From JASFUX01 sp050050115 (GTDB lineage: Bacteria; Pseudomonadota; Alphaproteobacteria; Caulobacterales; Maricaulaceae): 23,103 nt of DNA. A model generated the notes under the pieces. It was not told where the DNA came from and made no database searches. It saw only the letters and a program-made list of their open reading frames with translations. This document shows positions 1 to 7,606 of the stretch, in pieces (within the stretch, counting starts at the first letter, position 1; each line of letters begins with the position of its first letter). The DNA lies in assembly GCA_050050115.1 (NCBI GenBank), contig JASFUX010000018.1:1-23103 (forward strand). The letters run 5' to 3'. A program made the position numbers and the translations under genes.

Positions 1-441
1 ATGTTCGGTCGCGCCGCCTGGGGCTACACGATGGAAACGGGCACCCATGCGATGCGCGTGGCGCTGAGCGGCGCCTTTGACGACTGCCCCGACCTGCAGG
101 TCGTTCTTGGTCACTTGGGTGAGGCGATCCCGTTTTTGCTGAGCCGCATCGATGAGGCTCTTGCGCGCGATACGCCGATGAAAAACTTCGCCGAAGTGTT
201 CCGCCGGCACTTCCGCATCACCACCAGCGGGTTCTTCTCCGACGCGGCGCTGGCGTGCTGTCTCGCCGAACTAGGCGAGGAGCGGGTGATGTTCTCGATC
301 GACTCTCCCTTCGCCTCGACGGCGGACGGCATGTCCTGGCTGCGGGGACTAGAGCTCGACGCGGATCTCAAAACGCGAATCGCTTCGGGGAACGCCGACC
401 GACTGCTGCGAACGGGAACGGACGCATCCGGCCGCGCTTAG
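1..441 (+). CDS. Amidohydrolase, gamma-resorcylate/dihydroxybenzoate decarboxylase type (3' part only)
   Basis: This is the C-terminal 146 residues of an ACMSD-type amidohydrolase. The family is usually about 320-350 residues, so the 5' end, including the N-terminal metal-binding E/H-x-H strand, lies before base 1, and the ATG at base 1 is probably internal. Landmarks visible are ETGTH (His16, expected metal ligand), LGHLGE (His38, expected catalytic His) and FSIDSPF (Asp101, expected metal-binding Asp; relatives usually read S-T/V-D-W/Y-P-F). These match non-oxidative aromatic acid decarboxylases such as gamma-resorcylate and 2,3-dihydroxybenzoate decarboxylases. The reaction would be metal-dependent removal of CO2 from a hydroxybenzoate-like acid in the cytoplasm; the exact substrate is not readable. 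The gene ends 25 bp from the convergent Mo-hydroxylase gene. The superfamily is sure; a hydratase or hydrolase role is possible. Confidence 0.85.
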   Translation: MFGRAAWGYTMETGTHAMRVALSGAFDDCPDLQVVLGHLGEAIPFLLSRIDEALARDTPMKNFAEVFRRHFRITTSGFFSDAALACCLAELGEERVMFSIDSPFASTADGMSWLRGLELDADLKTRIASGNADRLLRTGTDASGRA

Positions 442-466
442 AGGCCCTGGCCGTCGGGTGAGGTGC

Positions 467-2548
467 TCAGCCGTTTGCTAAGAGCGTTCTGGCGATGTTT
501 TCGCGCGACACGGGCAAGTCTCTGATGCGAGTTCCCAAGGCATGCGCGACGGCGTTGCCGATCGCGGCGGCGGTCGGTCCGACGGCGGCCTCGCCGAGGC
601 CCAGCGGCGCGTTTGGGCTGGACACGAACTCGGTCGCGATTTCGGGGACGTCAGAGAACCGAAAGATCGGGTAGTCCTCCCAGGTCGAAGGATGCAGGCC
701 GTCGTGATTGGACGCGACTTGTTCGCACAGGGTCCAGCTCGCCGATTGGACGACGCCGCCTTCGATCTGGTTGCGCGCGCCGGCGGGGTCGATCACTCGG
801 CCGCAATCGACGCAGGCCCAAACGTTGGCGAGGCGCACCGCCTCTTCGACCTCGATCCGCGCCGCGACCGCGACATAGGCGGCGGCGTTCTTGTAGCGAC
901 TGAAGGCCAGGCCCAAGCCGGACGTCGCGCCGGAGGGGCCGCGCGTTTCCCAGCCAGCGGAGACCGCGACCCGCTCCAGCACGGTGCGCGCTCGCGAATC
1001 CGACAGGAGCGACAAGCGGTAGGCCAGGGGATCGGCGCCCGCCGCGTCGGCCAGTTCGTCGATGAAGGACTCGATGGCGAAGACGTTCGCGTGCGCGCCC
1101 AGGCCGCGCAGCGCCGATGTGCGCAGCCCGGGCTCCGGTACGAATTCATGCACTAGCGTTTGTTCGGGCAAGTCGTAGAGCGCTTCGGCGTTGCGCATGT
1201 CGCCGAGTCCCGCCGCGGCTGGCACGTCCCGCGGCGGCGGAGCGGGCGTTCCCAGGGCTTCGCGCTCAGCCAGAGTCGGGTGCGCCGACGCGACCCCGGG
1301 CCGCTGGGAGTGCGTGGGCGATCGCACAGCGATGCGCCACGCGCAGGGCAGTCCGTCGGCGTCGGTGCTCGCCGAGATCTGTACGATGGACGCCGGGCCG
1401 CGCGGGGCGTCGAGCATTTCCTGGGCGCGGGTCCACTGCACGCGCACCCATCGTCCCGGCCGCTCGCGCGCGATGAACACCGCATCTGCCGCAGCGTCGT
1501 CCGCGCCGTTGTGACCGTAGCATCCCGCGCCTTGGCCGTGTCGCACGACGATGGCTTCCTGCTTCAAGTCGAAGGCGCGCGCGAGGCTCGCGCGAAGTGC
1601 GAATGGCCCTTGGGTGTGGCTGAGCACCTCCAGCACCGGATCGCACTCAGGCCTCCATCGCGCCAAAGCGCACGAAGGCCCGATCGAACCGTGCAGCAGA
1701 TATGGTCGGGTGTAGGTCGCCGACAGCGTAGCCGTGGCGTTGCGCAACGGTCGGCGCGCTGGGATCGAAATGATCGTCGTTTCAGATTCCAGATCTTCAA
1801 GCGCAGCGGCCGACAGCCGCTGCGGATCGCGTACGGACGAGATTCCGAGTTCCGCGCGCTCCGCCGCACGCGCAACCTGCGCTTCATCCGTCCCAACCAG
1901 CGCGACGAAAGCGCCTGTTTGCATCAGCTCAACGCCGTCAGGCAGAGCGTCGCGCGCGGGCAGGGCGTCGCGCCCAACACCTCTCAACACGCAGGCATGC
2001 AGGACTCCCTCCGGCAGAACGTCATGCAGAAAGGCGCCGCCGCGCAGCTTCGCCGGCAGATCGACGCGCGGAACCGGCGGCGGGTCCGGCCGGTCCGGAT
2101 CGTCCGCCGTCGCAAAGACGTCCTGCGTCAGGTCCAATTCATCCGCTAGCGTCCAATAGGTAAGCCCGGTGGGCCGTCCGTCGGCCAGCATCTCGCCGTC
2201 GCGGATCGTGAGGTTTTCCGTGTCTGTCCCGATCTGAGCGGCCGCGGCGCGGAGCGCCAGAACGCGCACACAGGCGCAAGCCGCTTCGATCGCGGAGCCG
2301 GACGTGGTGATAGAGAGACTGCCCACAGTCAGTCCTTCGTCCGGCCCTTGCGCAGTGTCCGCCTGAACAATCTCGATCCGTTCCGGGGACACGTGCAGGG
2401 CGCCAGCGGCGATGGAGGCCAGGGCGGTCAGGATGCCTTGGCCGATTTCCACCTTTCCCGTGCGCACCTGAATGCGACCGTCGGGGGCGATCCTGATCCA
2501 CGTCTCGATGCGCGGGTTCGCCGCCAAGCTCGGGGACAAGCCGGTCAT
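467..2548 (-). CDS. Molybdopterin-binding large subunit of a two-subunit Mo hydroxylase (IorB/NicB-like, xanthine dehydrogenase family)
   Basis: This 693-residue protein is a xanthine dehydrogenase/aldehyde oxidase family catalytic subunit of the isoquinoline 1-oxidoreductase or nicotinate dehydrogenase large-subunit type. The molybdopterin region shows GQGAGCYGHNGADDA in the middle and RTSALRGLGAH after it. The family's catalytic Glu is present near the C-terminus in LGLGEAAVGP (about Glu653). There is no twin-arginine signal peptide and no haem-binding CxxCH tail, so a cytoplasmic enzyme without fused cytochromes is expected. Family members use water to hydroxylate N-heteroaromatic rings or oxidise aldehydes to acids. 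Its start overlaps the stop of the upstream Fe-S subunit gene by 4 bp (ATGA), indicating translational coupling. No FAD subunit and no XdhC-type maturation gene is in view. The substrate is unknown. Confidence 0.9.
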   Translation of the reverse strand: MTGLSPSLAANPRIETWIRIAPDGRIQVRTGKVEIGQGILTALASIAAGALHVSPERIEIVQADTAQGPDEGLTVGSLSITTSGSAIEAACACVRVLALRAAAAQIGTDTENLTIRDGEMLADGRPTGLTYWTLADELDLTQDVFATADDPDRPDPPPVPRVDLPAKLRGGAFLHDVLPEGVLHACVLRGVGRDALPARDALPDGVELMQTGAFVALVGTDEAQVARAAERAELGISSVRDPQRLSAAALEDLESETTIISIPARRPLRNATATLSATYTRPYLLHGSIGPSCALARWRPECDPVLEVLSHTQGPFALRASLARAFDLKQEAIVVRHGQGAGCYGHNGADDAAADAVFIARERPGRWVRVQWTRAQEMLDAPRGPASIVQISASTDADGLPCAWRIAVRSPTHSQRPGVASAHPTLAEREALGTPAPPPRDVPAAAGLGDMRNAEALYDLPEQTLVHEFVPEPGLRTSALRGLGAHANVFAIESFIDELADAAGADPLAYRLSLLSDSRARTVLERVAVSAGWETRGPSGATSGLGLAFSRYKNAAAYVAVAARIEVEEAVRLANVWACVDCGRVIDPAGARNQIEGGVVQSASWTLCEQVASNHDGLHPSTWEDYPIFRFSDVPEIATEFVSSPNAPLGLGEAAVGPTAAAIGNAVAHALGTRIRDLPVSRENIARTLLANG

Positions 2549-2997
2549 GTTTGCACAATCTCGGCGACCGCGCGCTCAACTGCGCGAAGGATCGACGGAT
2601 GGGCCCCGCATCGGCACAGATGCGGTTCGAGCGCCGCCAGAATGTCTCCGCGTTTGGGCGTCGGATTGCGCCAGAGCAGGGCCTGGACCGAGATCAGAAT
2701 GCCGGGCAGGCAGTAGCCGCACTGCCCAGCCTGTTCGGCTTCGAATGCGCGAACGACTGCGCCGTCTTCCGCAAGGCCCTCGACGGTCGTGATCGATTTA
2801 CCCTCTGCCTGCGCCGCCGGATAAGTGCAGGCGGGAACCGGCGCGCCGTCGATCGCCACCATGCAGGCGCCGCAGTGTTCGGCTCCGCAGCCATAGTGGG
2901 CGCCGCGCAGGCTCAGCTTGTTTCGCAGGACGTGCAGAAACGCGTCTTGGTCATCGACGGCGACCTCGGACTCGATCCCGTTGACACGAAGTTTCAT
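2545..2997 (-). CDS. [2Fe-2S] small subunit of the two-subunit Mo hydroxylase (IorA-like)
   Basis: This 150-residue protein carries both 2Fe-2S clusters of the xanthine dehydrogenase family. The plant-ferredoxin-like cluster uses Cys37, Cys42, Cys45 (GCGAEHCGAC) and Cys57. The C-terminal four-helix cluster uses Cys93, Cys96 (GQCGYC) and Cys128, Cys130 (LCRCG). It passes electrons from the Mo centre of the partner encoded by the overlapping downstream gene. I chose ATG 2997 because MKLRVNG matches the usual family N-terminus; a GTG at 3012 in the same frame would add five residues, and neither has a strong ribosome-binding site. The operator at 3129-3142 lies 132 bp upstream and is shared with the divergent reductase-cyclase operon. 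The final electron acceptor is not apparent, because no flavin subunit or cytochrome gene accompanies the pair. Confidence 0.92.
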   Translation of the reverse strand: MKLRVNGIESEVAVDDQDAFLHVLRNKLSLRGAHYGCGAEHCGACMVAIDGAPVPACTYPAAQAEGKSITTVEGLAEDGAVVRAFEAEQAGQCGYCLPGILISVQALLWRNPTPKRGDILAALEPHLCRCGAHPSILRAVERAVAEIVQT

Positions 2998-3128
2998 GCG
3001 CTGCGCGCTCACGGCGTCGGTCCATCTGCTCTTGGGCGAATCTCGTGCAGCGTCTTAGGCATGTTGCGTCTGCATTTCGATCGGACGGTATTCGATTTGT
3101 GCTCCAATCCAACATCAGAAGCACGAAT

Positions 3129-3142
3129 AGTAAACGTTTGCA
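3129..3142. promoter_or_regulatory. LacI-type operator, site 1 (divergent promoter region)
   Basis: The sequence AGTAAACGTTTGCA is a CpG-centred imperfect palindrome close to the consensus TGTAAACGTTTRCA. It lies between the divergent Mo-hydroxylase operon (start 2997) and reductase-cyclase operon (start 3226), so one site could control both. Read on the minus strand, the surrounding CAATCTGCAAACGTTTAC resembles the operator region before the MDR gene at 16366. Confidence 0.75.
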
Positions 3143-3225
3143 GATTGGCGTCGACGCCGTTATGGATTGGCCGGCGGATGAGGGCGTCCGCGTGGAAATC
3201 CAAAGCTTTGAGAGACAAATTATTC

Positions 3226-4227
3226 ATGCGCGCAGTTCTGCTCAACGACTACGGACCCGTCGAAAATCTATCCCCTGGCGAAGTCGACAAGCCCGCTGCG
3301 GCCTCCGGCGAAGTGCTCGTCAAAGTCGCGTTCGCCGGTTTGCGCTGGGGCGACATCATGCAACGCAACGGGCTGCCCTCGCGCGCGCGCCCGACGCCGT
3401 TTATCGCGGGTCAGGAGGCGAGCGGCGTCGTTGAGAGCGTCGGGGAGGGCGTTACCGATTTCGCAGTCGGACAACGCGTGATCGCTCTGCCGATGCAGGG
3501 CGCCTTCGCCGAATATGTTGCGCTACCTGCAGAGCGCTGCATTCCTCTGCCCGATGCGGCGCCGCTCGACCGATGCCTCGCATATCCGGTCAACATGCGC
3601 ACCGCGCACCTGATGATCTACGCCTGGGCCAAGGTCCAAGACGGCGAGACGGTCCTATTGCATGCGGCTGCAGGCGGCGTCGGCCTGATGGCGTTGCAGA
3701 TCCTTAAGCGGAGATTTTCCAACGTCCGGGTGATCGGGCTGGTCGGCCGCGACGAGAAGGCGGCGATCGCACGGGCGCACGGATGCGACCACGTCATCAA
3801 CTACAAGACGCACGACTACGTTGAAGAAGTAACCAAGATCACCGGACCCAAAGCCACCGGGTTCATGACCGGCGGCGAACAGGGCGGGGGCGTGGACGTC
3901 TCGTTCAACGGCGTTTCGGGGACCACGCTCGTCACCGATCCTCAGGTGATCCGCAAGCGCGGCCGCTGGGTCATCTACGGCTACGCCGGCGGGCGCAACA
4001 TCATCGACACGAGCCCGTTCGGCTACGACGCCATCACCATCATGCCGTTCTCTTCGATCGCGTGGCGCGGCACGCCCGAAGACGAGGCCGCCCGTAAGTT
4101 CACCATGGACTGGCTCGCCAACGAGCCGCTGCTCGAGCCGACCGTCTATCCGCTTGAAGAAGTCGCGAAGGCCGAACGCGCGATGGAGGCCGGCGAGACC
4201 GTTGGAAAGGTCGTGTTCAAGATCTAG
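3226..4227 (+). CDS. Zinc-less MDR family reductase (quinone-reductase/enoyl-reductase-like), paralogue 1
   Basis: This 333-residue medium-chain dehydrogenase/reductase has a GroES-like N-terminal fold and a Rossmann domain with the NAD(P)-binding motif HAAAGGVG (residues 146-153). The cysteine/histidine zinc ligands of alcohol dehydrogenases are absent, which places it with quinone oxidoreductase or enone/enoyl reductase types: NAD(P)H-dependent reduction of an activated C=C or quinone. It shares INYKTHDYV, FNGV, RKRGRWVIYG and TIMPFS with the two other MDR proteins of this window; these blocks are unusual for ordinary quinone reductases and define a local subfamily. The ATG is chosen by alignment of MRAVLLNDYG with MRAIQLTDYG of the paralogue at 21665; the ribosome-binding site is weak (GAGAGA). 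It is first in an operon with two cyclases, 97 bp from the upstream operator end. Confidence 0.88.
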   Translation: MRAVLLNDYGPVENLSPGEVDKPAAASGEVLVKVAFAGLRWGDIMQRNGLPSRARPTPFIAGQEASGVVESVGEGVTDFAVGQRVIALPMQGAFAEYVALPAERCIPLPDAAPLDRCLAYPVNMRTAHLMIYAWAKVQDGETVLLHAAAGGVGLMALQILKRRFSNVRVIGLVGRDEKAAIARAHGCDHVINYKTHDYVEEVTKITGPKATGFMTGGEQGGGVDVSFNGVSGTTLVTDPQVIRKRGRWVIYGYAGGRNIIDTSPFGYDAITIMPFSSIAWRGTPEDEAARKFTMDWLANEPLLEPTVYPLEEVAKAERAMEAGETVGKVVFKI

Positions 4228-4236
4228 GGGAGACGC

Positions 4237-5028
4237 ATGCAGCTCATCGACATAACCCGCCCGCTTGACCCGCAGGACATCGAGAAGCTTCCGCCTGAAC
4301 GGCGCGGCAGCGCCGCTGTCATGGTGCCGGACATCGAATATGTCCGGCCTCAAGTCGAGGGCGTTGAGGTGATGTGCGGACACTTCGGCTGCAAGCCCGA
4401 AGACCTTCCCGACGGAGAGGGGTGGGGCTCGGAGCGCATGCACATCAATACGCATTTGGGCACGCACGTGGACGCGCCGCTTCACTATGGCTCGACGTGC
4501 GAGGGCAAGCCGGCGCGCACGATCAGCGACATCACGCTCGACGAGCTCTATGCGGACGGTCTCGTGCTCGATCTGCGCGGCCGGTGCAAAGGCGGCGAGG
4601 GCATCTCGCTCGACGCGCTCAAGGCGGCGATTGATGAAAATCCCGGTGAGATCACCAAGGGGTGCGCTCTCATGCTTCGCACCGGTCAGGAAGATCACCC
4701 GCTGGGCACGCCCGGATTCTTCAACTATCCGGGCATGACTCGGGAAGGCACGCTCTTTCTCGCCTCGACCGGCGCGAAAATTCTCGGCACCGACTGTCTT
4801 GGATGGGACCGGCCATTTCCCGTGATGAAGAGAGCGTTCGCGGAAACCGGCGATCGCTCGCAAATCTGGGACGGCCACTTCGCTGGACGCGACGCCGAGG
4901 TGTTCATCATTCAGCAGCTGCACAATCTCGCCGCTCTGCCGACGCACGGCTTCAAGGTCGGCTTCTTTCCGCTTAGCCTAGCGCGGTGCAGTGCGGCGCC
5001 AGCCCGGGCCGTCGCCTTCGTTGAATAG
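4237..5028 (+). CDS. Cyclase-family metal hydrolase (PF04199 type), paralogue 1
   Basis: This 263-residue protein has the cyclase/kynurenine formamidase signature HLGTHVDAPLH (His73, His77, Asp79, His83). Members are metal-dependent hydrolases that open cyclic amides, and in some cases cyclic ketones (kynurenine formamidase, isatin hydrolase). His214 matches the later conserved histidine. The usual Glu in the C-terminal IIE-x-L-x-NL motif is Gln226 here (IIQQLHNL), whereas the second cyclase of the operon keeps Glu. The start is supported by GGGGAGA just upstream, and the gene follows the reductase stop by 9 bp. It is clearly more similar to the truncated cyclase at 22711 (shared DLP-D/E-GEGWGSE, DAPLHYGS, CEGKP, RTISDI) than to its direct neighbour. 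A ring-opening step after reduction by the partner MDR is my inference. Confidence 0.9.
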   Translation: MQLIDITRPLDPQDIEKLPPERRGSAAVMVPDIEYVRPQVEGVEVMCGHFGCKPEDLPDGEGWGSERMHINTHLGTHVDAPLHYGSTCEGKPARTISDITLDELYADGLVLDLRGRCKGGEGISLDALKAAIDENPGEITKGCALMLRTGQEDHPLGTPGFFNYPGMTREGTLFLASTGAKILGTDCLGWDRPFPVMKRAFAETGDRSQIWDGHFAGRDAEVFIIQQLHNLAALPTHGFKVGFFPLSLARCSAAPARAVAFVE

Positions 5029-5063
5029 GGACGCCCAGGGCTCGATTTTGAGGAGTTGCTGAG

Positions 5064-5843
5064 GTGGGCCGACATTTCATTGATCTCTCCATCGCCATCG
5101 AGTCAGGCTCGCAATGCGACCCGCCGGGCATGGAGCCCGTTATCGAATACACGCATCACCTCGAATCGGCTGATGCGATGGCGAAGTATTTCCCGGGGCT
5201 GCGGGCGGAGGACCTGCCCGACGGCGAGGGATGGGCGGTCGAGACTGTCACGCTGTCGACGCACAACGGCACGCACATGGATGCGCCGTATCATTTCCAC
5301 TCCACCACGAACCACGGTCAAACGCCCGCGCCCGCCATCGACGAGATTCCTCTCGACATATGCTTTGCGCCCGGCGTGAAACTTGATTTTCGTCAGCTTC
5401 CGGACGGTCACGTCGTGTCCGCGGAGGAGATCGAACGGGAGTTGGCTCGCATTGAATACGACCTCGCGCCTGGCGACATCGTTCTCGTCAACACGGCGGC
5501 GGGGGAGCGGTACGGCAAGCCCGGATACGTTGACGCCGGCTGCGGGATGGGGCGAGAGGCGACGCTGTACTTGACCGAGAGAGGCGTGAAGGTCGTCGGC
5601 ACCGACGCCTGGTCATGGGACGCGCCGTTCAGCCATACCGCCAAACGTTGGGAGAAGACCCGGGACCCCAAGATCATTTGGGAAGGTCACAAGGCGGGCC
5701 GCGAAATACCTTATTGGCAGATCGAGAAGCTCACGAACTTGGCGATGCTGCCGCCGACCGGCTATCAGGTCCTTTGTTTCCCCGTGAAGATCAAAGGCGC
5801 TTCGGCCGGCTGGAGTCGGGTCGTGGCGATGTTTGAAGACTAG
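5064..5843 (+). CDS. Cyclase-family metal hydrolase (PF04199 type), divergent member
   Basis: This 259-residue cyclase-family hydrolase starts at GTG, supported by AGGAG eight bases upstream; no in-frame ATG gives a complete N-terminus. The metal motif HNGTHMDAPYH (His67, His71, Asp73, His77) is intact. The C-terminal His209 and Glu221 (QIEKLTNL) are present, so it looks like a fully equipped enzyme. It shares DLPDGEGW with the other two cyclases but otherwise differs widely, for example in the segment ESGSQCDPPGMEP, suggesting a different ring substrate or a sequential step. It follows cyclase 1 by 35 bp in the same operon and is convergent with the MFS_3 gene across 48 bp. A weak GGCGG/CCGCC hairpin at 5843-5857 follows the stop but has no T-tract. 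Confidence 0.9.
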   Translation: MGRHFIDLSIAIESGSQCDPPGMEPVIEYTHHLESADAMAKYFPGLRAEDLPDGEGWAVETVTLSTHNGTHMDAPYHFHSTTNHGQTPAPAIDEIPLDICFAPGVKLDFRQLPDGHVVSAEEIERELARIEYDLAPGDIVLVNTAAGERYGKPGYVDAGCGMGREATLYLTERGVKVVGTDAWSWDAPFSHTAKRWEKTRDPKIIWEGHKAGREIPYWQIEKLTNLAMLPPTGYQVLCFPVKIKGASAGWSRVVAMFED

Positions 5844-5891
5844 GCGGATGAGCCGCCGGTCGGCCTCGCGCCGTGTGAAATCCAGCTCGAC

Positions 5892-7532
5892 CTACCGCAG
5901 CGGTTCCGATCCAGGCGGTCGCACCGCCATGCGCCGAATCGCGTTGGGCGCGCTGGCGCGATACGCAGCTGCTCGCTCATTGAGCTGAGCATCGGCCACG
6001 GTGTTCCGTTCGATCCGGCGGACATGGTCCACCCACGAGGCGCTCTCGATCTGCTCGAACCAGGTGCTCGGATCGTCGATGTCCTGGCGGAGGCTCCACC
6101 GCGCCGCTCCGTTTCGCCGGCGCATCTGACCGAGTTCCTGCATCAAGGCTGTGAATTCGGCCTGCTTATCGGCCGGCACGCTGTATTGGATGGTCACCAC
6201 GATCGGTCCGAGCCGGCCGTCGATCGCCGTCTGGGGCGGTTGACCGATCGGTCCGCCGTGTGGGGAATAGTCGTCGACGTTCGCCGCGGGCAAAGGCGCC
6301 AAGCGAACGGCGATCAACGTGGCGGCGAGGTAGACCGCCGCCGCGAGGAGGGCGGCTACGAGGCCAATTTGAGCGGCGAGTCCGCCCCAGAAAGCCGCTC
6401 CGATCGCCATGCAACCAAACCCGGCGACCTGCGCAAGCGAGATGGTGCGCCCAACGACCCAGCGCGGGCTGCACAGCTGGGTGCACGTTCGTGTGGTCGT
6501 GAAGATGAATATCCAACTGGCGCCGGCGATCAGCATGAAAGGGACCGTCAGGCCCGCGAAAGGACTGAGTCCGGCGACGGCCGTCGACGCGGCGAACGCA
6601 GCAGTCGCCATCGCGACGAGCCGATCATTTCCAAGAAGGGCGCGAAGATGCGCGGCGAGCAAGGCGGCGCTTAGTGATCCAAACCCGAACGATCCCATCA
6701 GCAGGCCGTATGAAATCGGCCCGCCACCTAACCGGGATTGCGCCACAAGAGGCATCAGCGACCAGAGCGCGCTCGCGCCGAACCCGAACAGCGCGCCTCG
6801 AATGTAGGTGCGCTGCAACGGCGGCGACATGCCCACGTATCGCAGGCCGCCTGCGATTGCCTGTGAAACGCGCTCGGGCGGCAGGCTGCTGGTTGCGGCA
6901 GGCAAACGCGTGCGTGTCAGAACGGCGATGAGTCCGGTAAACGACGCCGCATTGAGCACGAACGTCATCGCGGGCCCGAAGACGGCGATGACGGCCCCAC
7001 CGATCGCCGGGCCGACGCTGCGCGCGGTGTTGAAAGCTAGCGCGTTGAGCGCCACCGCAGCCGGCAGCTCCGTTCGCGGAACGAAATCCGCTAGGGACGC
7101 CTGCCAGGCAGGCTGATAGAGCGCCACCGCGGCGCCGACCATCGCGGTGCAGGCGAGGAGTGAGATGGGCGACATGACGCCGGCGTAAGCGATCACGGCG
7201 AGCGCAGCGGCGGCTGCGAACCCAAGGACTTGCGAAACGAGCATCAGCTTGCGCCGGTCGATCGTATCCGCAAGCGCGCCCGAGGGCAGCGCCAGAAGCA
7301 CGATCGGCAGCATCGCCGCGGTCTGAACCAGGGCTACAAGTTGAGGGGACTCAACCAGCGTCGTCATGGTCCAGGCCGCGCCGACGGTTTGGATCGCCGC
7401 CCCGATGTTGGAGACTAGAGAGGCGGTCCAAATCGTTCGGAACTGCGGCCGCTCGAGCGGCGTGAGGCTCGCGGCGCGCCACGCATGCAGGCTCGACTTT
7501 ATCGGCTCGATCAGCGATCGCGGCTGTCGCAT
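5892..7532 (-). CDS. MFS_3 (EntS-like) transporter with C-terminal ABM-like domain
   Basis: This 546-residue inner-membrane protein begins with a major facilitator domain (about residues 25-420). It has many hydrophobic segments and the loop ADTIDRRKLM between helices 2 and 3, as in the MFS_3/enterobactin exporter family. A linker leads into a soluble tail (about 435-530: VVTIQYSVPADKQAEF ... WSLRQDIDDP ... WFEQIESASWVDH) resembling the antibiotic biosynthesis monooxygenase fold. This fusion is known in the family. Likely role: efflux or uptake of a small organic molecule; direction and substrate are not deducible. It is second in a minus-strand unit behind the GPH symporter (74 bp gap). ATG 7532 has no good ribosome-binding site; instead an inverted repeat (7534-7546) sits directly before it. 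Confidence 0.88.
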   Translation of the reverse strand: MRQPRSLIEPIKSSLHAWRAASLTPLERPQFRTIWTASLVSNIGAAIQTVGAAWTMTTLVESPQLVALVQTAAMLPIVLLALPSGALADTIDRRKLMLVSQVLGFAAAAALAVIAYAGVMSPISLLACTAMVGAAVALYQPAWQASLADFVPRTELPAAVALNALAFNTARSVGPAIGGAVIAVFGPAMTFVLNAASFTGLIAVLTRTRLPAATSSLPPERVSQAIAGGLRYVGMSPPLQRTYIRGALFGFGASALWSLMPLVAQSRLGGGPISYGLLMGSFGFGSLSAALLAAHLRALLGNDRLVAMATAAFAASTAVAGLSPFAGLTVPFMLIAGASWIFIFTTTRTCTQLCSPRWVVGRTISLAQVAGFGCMAIGAAFWGGLAAQIGLVAALLAAAVYLAATLIAVRLAPLPAANVDDYSPHGGPIGQPPQTAIDGRLGPIVVTIQYSVPADKQAEFTALMQELGQMRRRNGAARWSLRQDIDDPSTWFEQIESASWVDHVRRIERNTVADAQLNERAAAYRASAPNAIRRMAVRPPGSEPLR

Positions 7533-7533
7533 T

Positions 7534-7546
7534 TCAGACTGTCTGA
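7534..7546. repeat. Short inverted repeat directly before the MFS_3 start
   Basis: TCAGACTGTCTGA is a perfect 5-bp inverted repeat with a 3-base centre, located two bases upstream of the MFS_3 start codon (minus strand), where a ribosome-binding site would be expected. The decamer TTCAGACTGT (7533-7542) also occurs at 21613-21622 in the leader of the third MDR gene. It may be an operator or translational element, or chance. Confidence 0.35.
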
Positions 7547-7606
7547 CTACCTACCGAAACCAACCGTCCTTGTCGGTTGATTACTGAACCGACCGTCGAG
7601 ACGACT

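Noticed and set aside
1160..2149. Long plus-strand frames opposite the Mo-hydroxylase gene (also 542-1156).
   Set aside because: Arg-rich, low-complexity translation without motifs, opposite a clear gene; typical of GC-rich DNA.
3655..4947. A 430-codon open frame on the minus strand, antisense to MDR1 and cyclase 1.
   Set aside because: It is a codon-bias shadow of two well-recognised genes. The translation has no family motifs, and a comparable antisense frame lies opposite the paralogous MDR at 21614-22711.
7561..7592. Overlapping short hairpins CAACCG/CGGTTG and TCGGTT/AACCGA between the two transporter genes.
   Set aside because: Six-base stems with 7-8-base loops and no T-tract; too weak to call a terminator or a switch.
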